Origin: CAYRVF01 sp964427535
GTDB lineage: Bacteria > Chloroflexota > Ktedonobacteria > Ktedonobacterales > JADMIN01
Direction of reading: 5' to 3'
DNA length: 12,340 nucleotides
NCBI GenBank assembly: GCA_964427535.1
Contig: CAYRVF010000140.1
Location: 1 to 12,340 of the forward strand
Under the pieces are notes generated by a model. It was not told where the DNA came from and did no database searches. It was given only the letters and a program-made list of their open reading frames with translations. This document shows, one piece after another, positions 6,847 to 12,340 of the stretch. Position 1 is the stretch's first letter. Every line of letters starts with the position of its first letter. A program made the translations under genes and the position numbers.

Positions 6847-6944
6847 GGCCGGTACAATGCGGCTCTGTGCCTGTGTGCCGCAGCGAGCAGGCTCGTGCAA
6901 ACAGACGTTCACGTGGCGCGCAGTGGGGCGCGAGGAGGACGACG

Positions 6945-8657
<1,713 letters not shown>

Positions 8658-8663
8658 CGCCGT

Positions 8664-8783
8664 CATCCCCCCGGCCCCCTTCCCCGCGCAAGGGGAAGGG
8701 GGAGCAGGCGCCCGTCGCCTTCGGGCAACCGTCTCGCCCCACAATCTCCCCTCTCCCCGCAGGGAGAGGGGCTGGGGGTGAGG
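8664..8783. repeat. Composite inverted hairpin element (REP/BIME-like), copy 2
   Basis: The left hairpin is CCCCCTTCCCC (8675-8685) with GGGGAAGGGGG (8692-8702), an 11-bp perfect stem. The right hairpin is CCCCTCTCCC (8748-8757) with GGGAGAGGGG (8762-8771), a 10-bp perfect stem, followed by CTGGGGGTGAGG. The spacer shares AGCAGGCG (8703-8710) and CCACAATCT (8739-8747) with copy 1. It starts within 10 bp of the hutH stop and could also end hutH transcription. Confidence 0.78.
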
Positions 8784-8875
8784 CCCCCACTCATCGCTGT
8801 GCCGCATGCCTCGCCCCTACAGAACGACAAACGCAGCAGAAGCGTCTGGCCCCCAACACGCATTCAACGGCATCT

Positions 8876-8914
8876 CCCCTCCAAGCGAAGGCGGTTTGGG
8901 GGAGAGGTTCTGCC
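8876..8914. repeat. Degenerate single hairpin repeat
   Basis: CCCCTCCAAGCGAAGGCGG followed by TTTGGGGGAGAGGTTCTGCC. The stem is eroded but the G-rich tail and the AGGTTCTGCC end match the family copies at 2687-2730 and 9983-10026. Confidence 0.6.
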
Positions 8915-8940
8915 CGGCGAGAGGGGCTAGCGTCCGGGCG

Positions 8941-8946
8941 TATACT
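8941..8946 (+). promoter_or_regulatory. Possible -10 box of the alpha/beta hydrolase gene
   Basis: TATACT in GGGCGTATACTTG, 62 nt before the start codon, is the only AT-rich hexamer of its kind in this stretch. No convincing -35 was found at 16-18 bp. Confidence 0.3.
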
Positions 8947-9007
8947 TGTCCACACAGCCAAGTCGATTTGCTCCAGTGAGGCTTCTTCTGAGAAAGGACA
9001 CAGGTGC

Positions 9008-9892
9008 ATGACTGGCGAGTCGCTGCAGCCCACCGCAATTACAGACATCCCCGTCAACGGTATCTCTCTCCACGTGGCCAGTTGGGGCGAGCCAGCGCCG
9101 CCCGAGCGCAGCGTGTTGCTGGTGCACGGTATCACGGCGAACTGGGTGAGTATGGCGCCACTCGGCGCGGCGCTCGCGGAGCGTGGCTGGCACGCGGTCG
9201 CGTTCGATCTCCGCGGACGTGGCCTGAGCGCGAAGCCGCTGCATGGCTACGGCGTGCCGTATCACGCCAACGATCTGCTAAGCCTGCTGGATGCGCTGGG
9301 GCTCCCACGTGCGCACGTGGTCGGCCACTCGCTCGGCGGCGTCATCGGACTCTATCTGGGCGCGCTACACCCTGCGCGACTGTTCAGCGTCACGTCGATC
9401 GATGCGGGCGGCCGGGTCGGCGAGGAGGCGCTGGCGGCGGTGGCAGTCACCGTGCGGCGCGTCGGCCAGATCTACCCCTCGATGGACGCGTTTCTCGACG
9501 AGCGACGCCAGGCCTCCATTTATGACTGGAACGACTACTGGGAGCAATATTACCGCTACGATGTCGAGGAACGGCCCGACGGCTCGGCATCCTCGCGCAT
9601 GCCGCTGCATGCGCTGCAGGAGGAAGTCACCGTCAACGCGCTCATCAACACGCTCGTGCTGCCAGAGCGTGTTGGCGTGCCGCTGCTGGTCGCGCGGGCC
9701 GCGCACGGCACCTTCGCCCCAGACAGAGGTTTCGTGCTGCCCCCGGACGAGGCTGAGCGCATCCGCACGGTCGCCCCCAACGCGCGCGTCGTCGAGATTC
9801 CCGAGTGCAATCACTACACCATCGCGCTCTCGTCCTCCCTGACGGAGGAAGTGGTCGCCTTCCTCTCTGCGCACCAGAGCCCAGGCGTGTAG
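9008..9892 (+). CDS. Alpha/beta-hydrolase fold protein
   Basis: A 294-residue soluble hydrolase. ATG 9008 is supported by AAAGGA (8993-8998), 9 nt upstream. Fold landmarks: the oxyanion-region motif LLVHGITAN (37-45), FDLRGRGLSAKP (66-77), nucleophile elbow GHSLGG with S108, a probable acid D239 in GTFAPDRG, and catalytic H269 in PECNHYTI. A cap-like insertion with many aromatics (IYDWNDYWEQYYRYD, 171-185) sits between the core strands and would shape the substrate pocket. There is no signal peptide. Family members include esterases, C-C hydrolases, epoxide hydrolases and haloalkane dehalogenases. A Ser nucleophile argues against the last two, so an esterase or C-C/lactone hydrolase is more likely. 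The substrate is unknown. It is flanked by repeats and a strong hairpin, so it is probably a single-gene transcript. Confidence 0.9.
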   Translation: MTGESLQPTAITDIPVNGISLHVASWGEPAPPERSVLLVHGITANWVSMAPLGAALAERGWHAVAFDLRGRGLSAKPLHGYGVPYHANDLLSLLDALGLPRAHVVGHSLGGVIGLYLGALHPARLFSVTSIDAGGRVGEEALAAVAVTVRRVGQIYPSMDAFLDERRQASIYDWNDYWEQYYRYDVEERPDGSASSRMPLHALQEEVTVNALINTLVLPERVGVPLLVARAAHGTFAPDRGFVLPPDEAERIRTVAPNARVVEIPECNHYTIALSSSLTEEVVAFLSAHQSPGV

Positions 9893-9919
9893 GGCCTTCT
9901 CCACCAGCCCCGCATCATT

Positions 9920-9961
9920 CGAGGGGCATGGGAACTGGTGCGCCAGTTCCCATGCCCCTCG
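9920..9961 (+). terminator. Perfect 19-bp-stem hairpin after the hydrolase gene
   Basis: Arms 9920-9938 and 9943-9961 are exact reverse complements (CGAGGGGCATGGGAACTGG) around the tetraloop TGCG, 27 nt past the hydrolase stop. The two flanking genes converge here, so it may work for both strands. No T-run follows, so termination is inferred from position and stability. Confidence 0.65.
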
Positions 9962-9982
9962 CCACCAACGCGTAAACAGCGG

Positions 9983-10026
9983 CCCCTCCCCTCAAAGGGA
10001 GGGGGTAGGGGGAGAGGTTTTGCCCA
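9983..10026. repeat. Hairpin repeat, single copy with G-rich tail
   Basis: CCCCTCCC (9983-9990) and GGGAGGGG (9997-10004) form an 8-bp stem. The tail GTAGGGGGAGAGGTTTTGCC matches the copy at 2687-2730. It lies between the hydrolase terminator and the YHS gene. Confidence 0.72.
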
Positions 10027-10030
10027 CAAG

Positions 10031-10073
10031 CCCTTCCCAGTTCAAGGGAGCGGGCGCGAGAAGCGGTTCTGCC
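10031..10073. repeat. Degenerate hairpin repeat next to the YHS-gene stop
   Basis: CCCTTCCCAGTTCAAGGGAG, then a G/C run, then AGCGGTTCTGCC, which ends where the reverse-strand YHS stop codon (10073-10075) begins. It is a worn second unit in tandem with 9983-10026. Confidence 0.55.
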
Positions 10074-10330
10074 TACAGGTTCGGATACCCGTATTGCGCC
10101 GGGTTGTCCTCGAAGAGCGCTTTACACGCCGGTGAATCGAAGTACAGCGTCTCCATCTGTACGTTGACGGGCGGGGCAAACGTGTTCTGCGCGGTGCGCT
10201 TATCGACCAGATTGCCACACACCGGATCGCGCGCGACGTTCGGATCGTTCTCGGAGAGCTGTCCCTGATCTGGATTGAGCGCTTGCTGCCCCTGCGTATC
10301 CAGGTCGTTGAGCGGCTGCTGATTGTCCAT
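10073..10330 (-). CDS. Small YHS-domain protein
   Basis: An 85-residue protein. ATG 10330 is chosen because AAGGAG (10339-10344 on the plus strand) lies 8 nt upstream; longer in-frame starts lack this. The first ~33 residues are polar and Gln/Asn/Asp-rich (MDNQQPLNDLDTQGQQALNP). They are followed by a YHS domain: DPVCGNLVDKRTA (35-47), then ETLYFDSPACKALFEDNPAQYGY (60-82). C38 and C69 are the two conserved cysteines of this fold, which is used for metal binding in copper/heavy-metal proteins and also occurs in toluene-monooxygenase-related proteins. No signal peptide or membrane helix is present. A cytoplasmic metal-binding or carrier role is a family-level guess; no metal transporter or metalloregulator is adjacent. 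Its neighbours converge downstream and diverge upstream, so it is monocistronic. Confidence 0.85.
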   Translation of the reverse strand: MDNQQPLNDLDTQGQQALNPDQGQLSENDPNVARDPVCGNLVDKRTAQNTFAPPVNVQMETLYFDSPACKALFEDNPAQYGYPNL

Positions 10331-10443
10331 CGCCTCTGCTCCTTCACACTGATACAGACATCCACACTGGCCCCGCTGGGGCGCCACGAGGAACGATCTC
10401 CCCGCAAAGATAGTGCCGTGCCCGCCCGCTCGTTTCGTCCGCG

Positions 10444-10460
10444 GTCACAGCCCTGTCACA
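10444..10460. promoter_or_regulatory. Direct repeat GTCACA-N5-GTCACA, possible operator
   Basis: Two identical hexamers (10444-10449 and 10455-10460) repeat with an 11-bp period, one helical turn. They lie about 50 bp upstream of the gap -10 box, where an activator could bind. No cognate regulator can be named. Confidence 0.3.
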
Positions 10461-10502
10461 ATCGCCGCGATTAGGCCGCCGTATACGGTTCTCGCGATGG
10501 TT

Positions 10503-10515
10503 GGCGTGATACAAT
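10503..10515 (+). promoter_or_regulatory. Probable gap promoter, extended -10
   Basis: GGCGTGATACAAT contains an extended -10 (TG-A-TACAAT, -10 at 10510-10515), identical over 13 bases to the hutH promoter. No good -35 (GGTTCT-like at 10487-10492) is seen. The start codon is 144 nt downstream, leaving a long leader. Confidence 0.55.
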
Positions 10516-10584
10516 TCGGGCGGCGCCAGGGCGACTCCATCGGCACGCGTAGAGCGCGCGACGGAGGATGCTCCCGGCAGAGTG

Positions 10585-10606
10585 CGCGCGGCAATGGGGC
10601 CGCGCG
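10585..10606 (+). other. GC-rich hairpin in the gap mRNA leader
   Basis: CGCGCGGC (10585-10592) pairs perfectly with GCCGCGCG (10599-10606) around a 6-nt loop. If the promoter call is right it lies in the transcribed leader. It could be a stability or attenuation element, or a by-product of high GC. Confidence 0.35.
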
Positions 10607-10658
10607 TCCGCCACCGGGGTTGGTTCCCGGCTTTCCATCCTGAGGAGGTCTCCGTCCT

Positions 10659-11669
10659 ATGGCTATTCGCGTCGGCATCAACGGATTCGGCCGCATCGGC
10701 CGGCAGAGCCTGAAAGCGATTCTCGAGCGGCACCCCAACGAGCTTGAGGTCGTTGCGGTGAACGACATCACCGATACAGAGACGAACGCCCACCTCTTCC
10801 GCTATGACACCACCTATGGCCGCTTCCAGGGCACCGTCGAGGTGGCCGAGAACGACCTCATCATTAATGGCAAGCGCATCCGCGTCTTCGCCGAGAAAGA
10901 TCCCGCGAAGATTCCGTGGGGCGAGGTCGGCGCGCAGATCGTCATCGAGAGCACCGGCATCTTCACCGATGGCCAGAAGGCCGCCGCCCACCTGCACGAC
11001 GGCGTGAAGAAGGTTATCATCTCGGCGCCTGCCACCAACGAAGACATCACCATCGTGCTCGGCGTCAACCAGGAGAAGTACGACCCGGCCAAGCACAACA
11101 TCATCTCGAACGCGTCGTGCACGACGAACTGCCTGGCGCCGGTCGCGAAAGTCCTCAACGACAGCTTCGGCATCGAGAAGGCGCTGATGACGACGATTCA
11201 CTCGTATACCAACGACCAGCGCATCCTCGACGTAGTCCACAAAGACCTGCGCCGCGCCCGCGCCGCCGCCGCGAACATCATTCCTACCAGCACTGGCGCG
11301 GCCCGCGCGCTCTACCTCGTCATCCCCGAGCTGAAGGGCAAGTTCGACGGCACCTCGATGCGCGTGCCGACGATCACCGTCTCGGTGATCGACCTCGTCG
11401 TGCAGCTGAGCAACCCCGCCTCGAAGGACGCGATCAACAGCGCGTTCAAGCAGGCTGAGGCCGGCGCGCTGAATGGCATTCTGGCCTACACTGATGAGCC
11501 GCTCGTCTCGTCCGACTTCCGCGGCGACCCGCACTCCGCGATCGTAGATGGCCTGTCGACGATGGCGATTGGCGACGACTTCGTCAAGGTCATCGCCTGG
11601 TACGACAACGAGTGGGGCTACTCCAGCCGCATCTCGGATCTGACCGCGTTCGTCGGCGAGCGGCTGTAG
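10659..11669 (+). CDS. gap: Glyceraldehyde-3-phosphate dehydrogenase, type I
   Basis: A 336-residue, full-length glycolytic enzyme that oxidises glyceraldehyde 3-phosphate with phosphate to 1,3-bisphosphoglycerate, reducing NAD(P)+. ATG 10659 has AGGAGG at 10643-10648, 10 nt upstream. The nucleotide-binding fold GINGFGRIGRQSLKA (6-20) is followed by VVAVNDITD (31-39); an acidic residue at D36 is typical of NAD-preferring enzymes. The catalytic domain has ASCTTNCLAP with the nucleophile C154 and the partner H181 in TTIHSYTNDQ, then RARAAAANIIPTSTGAA and the C-terminal WYDNEWGYSSR. The PGK gene follows 168 bp downstream on the same strand and catalyses the next step, so the two are likely one transcription unit. 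There is no long N-terminal extension and no second, photosynthetic-type Cys pair in the C-terminus. Confidence 0.98.
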   Translation: MAIRVGINGFGRIGRQSLKAILERHPNELEVVAVNDITDTETNAHLFRYDTTYGRFQGTVEVAENDLIINGKRIRVFAEKDPAKIPWGEVGAQIVIESTGIFTDGQKAAAHLHDGVKKVIISAPATNEDITIVLGVNQEKYDPAKHNIISNASCTTNCLAPVAKVLNDSFGIEKALMTTIHSYTNDQRILDVVHKDLRRARAAAANIIPTSTGAARALYLVIPELKGKFDGTSMRVPTITVSVIDLVVQLSNPASKDAINSAFKQAEAGALNGILAYTDEPLVSSDFRGDPHSAIVDGLSTMAIGDDFVKVIAWYDNEWGYSSRISDLTAFVGERL

Positions 11670-11679
11670 GCGGCATTGG

Positions 11680-11732
11680 CCCCCACCCCCTGACCCCCTC
11701 CCCGGCCTGACGGTGGGAGAGGGGGAAGCTGG
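11680..11732. repeat. Hairpin repeat between gap and pgk
   Basis: The C-run arm CCCCACCCCCTGACCCCCTCCCC and the arm GGGAGAGGGGG (11715-11725) pair imperfectly around about 11 nt. It lies within 15 bp of the gap stop. It is a worn copy of the same repeat family, and if transcribed it may partly attenuate read-through into pgk. Confidence 0.62.
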
Positions 11733-11793
11733 GCTACCCTGCCCATAGTGGGGGGTGTGGTGGCGCGCGTCCGCGAGAGATATTCATCCGGCG

Positions 11794-11815
11794 CGATGCG
11801 CACCCGATGCGCATC
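11794..11815. promoter_or_regulatory. Direct repeat with a 10-bp palindrome upstream of pgk
   Basis: CGATGCGCA occurs at 11794-11802 and again at 11805-11813 (11-bp period). The second copy extends into the perfect palindrome GATGCGCATC (11806-11815). TAGAAT follows at 11818-11823 but is too close to the start for a normal leader. It may be an operator within the gap-pgk spacer. Confidence 0.3.
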
Positions 11816-11837
11816 CATAGAATGGAAGTCAGTAATC

Positions 11838-12340
11838 ATGGAGAAGGCCACCGTCCGCGACATCGACGTCCAGGGCAAGCGGGTGCTGGAGCGCGTGGAC
11901 TTCAACGTGCCGCTCGACGAGAGTGGCCGCATCACCGACGACACGCGCATCCGCGCCTCGCTGCCGACAATCCGCTACCTTCTGGAGCACGGCGCCGCGG
12001 TCGTGCTCATGAGCCACCTGGGGCGGCCCAAGGGCAAGCCCGACGCGAAATACACGTTGCGGCCGGTCGCGGAGCGGCTGAGCGAGCTGCTGGGCCAGCC
12101 CGTCGCCTTCGCATCAGACGCCGTCGGGCCAGAGGTCGAGGCACAGGCGCGCGCGCTCCAACCGGGGCAGGTGTTGCTGCTGGAGAATCTACGCTTTCAC
12201 CCCGAAGAAGAGCAGAACGATCCGGCGTTCGCCCGCCAGCTCGCGCGTCTTGGCGAGATCTACGTCAACGACGCCTTCGGCACGGCGCACCGCGCGCACG
12301 CCAGCACGGAAGGCGTCGCGCATTACCTGCCGGCCGTCGC
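11838..12340 (+). CDS. pgk: Phosphoglycerate kinase (3'-truncated by the window)
   Basis: The first 167 residues of phosphoglycerate kinase, which moves the acyl phosphate of 1,3-bisphosphoglycerate to ADP, making ATP in glycolysis. ATG 11838 is preceded by GGAAG at 11824-11828, 9 nt upstream. The N-terminal, 3-phosphoglycerate-binding domain is recognisable by RVDFNVPLDESGRITDDTRIRASLPTI (19-45), LMSHLGRPKG (57-66), LLLENLRFHPEEEQND (113-128) and VNDAFGTAHRAHAST (143-157), with the substrate-binding Arg and His residues of the family in place. At position 18, just before the RVDFNVP block, there is Glu where family members usually have Val or Leu (RVLERVDFNVP). The C-terminal nucleotide-binding domain is outside the window. 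It is probably transcribed with the upstream GAPDH gene. Confidence 0.97.
   Translation, partial: MEKATVRDIDVQGKRVLERVDFNVPLDESGRITDDTRIRASLPTIRYLLEHGAAVVLMSHLGRPKGKPDAKYTLRPVAERLSELLGQPVAFASDAVGPEVEAQARALQPGQVLLLENLRFHPEEEQNDPAFARQLARLGEIYVNDAFGTAHRAHASTEGVAHYLPAV

Larger units (their letters stand above)
6602..6944. other. Divergent intergenic region between the sigma factor and hutH
   Basis: The 343 bp hold no credible gene. From left to right they contain the sigma-factor leader, a composite inverted hairpin repeat (about 6684-6836), the probable hutH promoter ending at 6846, and about 100 nt of hutH leader. No clear promoter was found for the sigma gene. Confidence 0.7.
8658..9007. other. 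Intergenic region between hutH and the alpha/beta hydrolase
   Basis: The 350 bp contain a composite hairpin element (8664-8783), a further degenerate single repeat (8876-8914), and then about 90 bp of hydrolase upstream sequence with TATACT at 8941-8946 and AAAGGA at 8993-8998. I see no gene here. Confidence 0.7.
10331..10658. other. Divergent regulatory region between the YHS gene and gap
   Basis: The 328 bp hold no credible gene. They contain the direct repeat GTCACA-N5-GTCACA (10444-10460), the gap promoter candidate (10503-10515), a leader of about 135 nt with an 8-bp-stem hairpin (10585-10606), and the gap ribosome-binding site (10643-10648). Confidence 0.65.

Noticed and set aside
6741..6944. 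N-terminal extension of the hutH frame by 68 codons
   Set aside because: It translates through the repeat and promoter region and has no HAL similarity, while the start at 6945 has a strong ribosome-binding site.
10344..11534. Open frame of 396 codons on the minus strand
   Set aside because: It covers the GAPDH gene in antisense and has no domain signature.

Overview
This window is GC-rich bacterial chromosome with dense ORFs, Shine-Dalgarno-led starts and short operons. It carries central-metabolism genes rather than an obvious mobile island. The gene content best fits a high-GC member of the Chloroflexota: an ECF sigma factor translationally coupled to a membrane-anchored Asp-box protein, a glgA next to a GalT-like gene, a gap-pgk pair, and G/C-rich palindromic repeats between genes. 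That placement is an inference from gene style, not from a marker gene. I saw no tRNA, rRNA, CRISPR array, transposase or phage gene.

Layout. 1-2525 (+): the 3' part of a glycogen synthase, a GalT-like HIT-superfamily nucleotidyltransferase that follows after 2 bp, and a single-domain response regulator. 2526-2717: a convergent gap holding two inverted hairpin repeats. 2718-4028 (-): an FAD/NAD ferredoxin-reductase-type oxidoreductase with its own probable promoter. 4245-6601 (-): an ECF sigma factor and, overlapping it by ATGA, a single-pass membrane protein with an Asp-box repeat domain; a 20-bp-stem hairpin follows. 6602-6944: a divergent intergenic region holding a composite repeat and the hutH promoter. 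6945-8657 (+): histidine ammonia-lyase with a basic C-terminal tail. 8658-9007: a second copy of the composite repeat. 9008-9892 (+): an alpha/beta hydrolase closed by a perfect 19-bp hairpin. 10073-10330 (-): a small YHS-domain protein. 10331-10658: regulatory region of gap. 10659-end (+): type I GAPDH, then the start of phosphoglycerate kinase.

How the genes fit together. GlgA and the GalT-like enzyme form a likely two-gene unit handling sugar nucleotides for glycogen. GAPDH and PGK are consecutive steps of lower glycolysis. The sigma factor and Asp-box protein look like a regulator and membrane-sensor pair. The other genes appear to be single transcription units.

The most unusual non-coding signal is a family of at least nine G/C-rich hairpin repeats in almost every intergenic region. 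Two pairs form composite inverted elements that also share spacer words, resembling REP/BIME elements. One copy places a G-quadruplex-like run directly upstream of the hutH -10 box. No clear novel defence or biosynthetic system is visible; the best leads are the sigma/Asp-box module, the zinc-ligand-poor GalT homologue beside glgA, and the repeat family.
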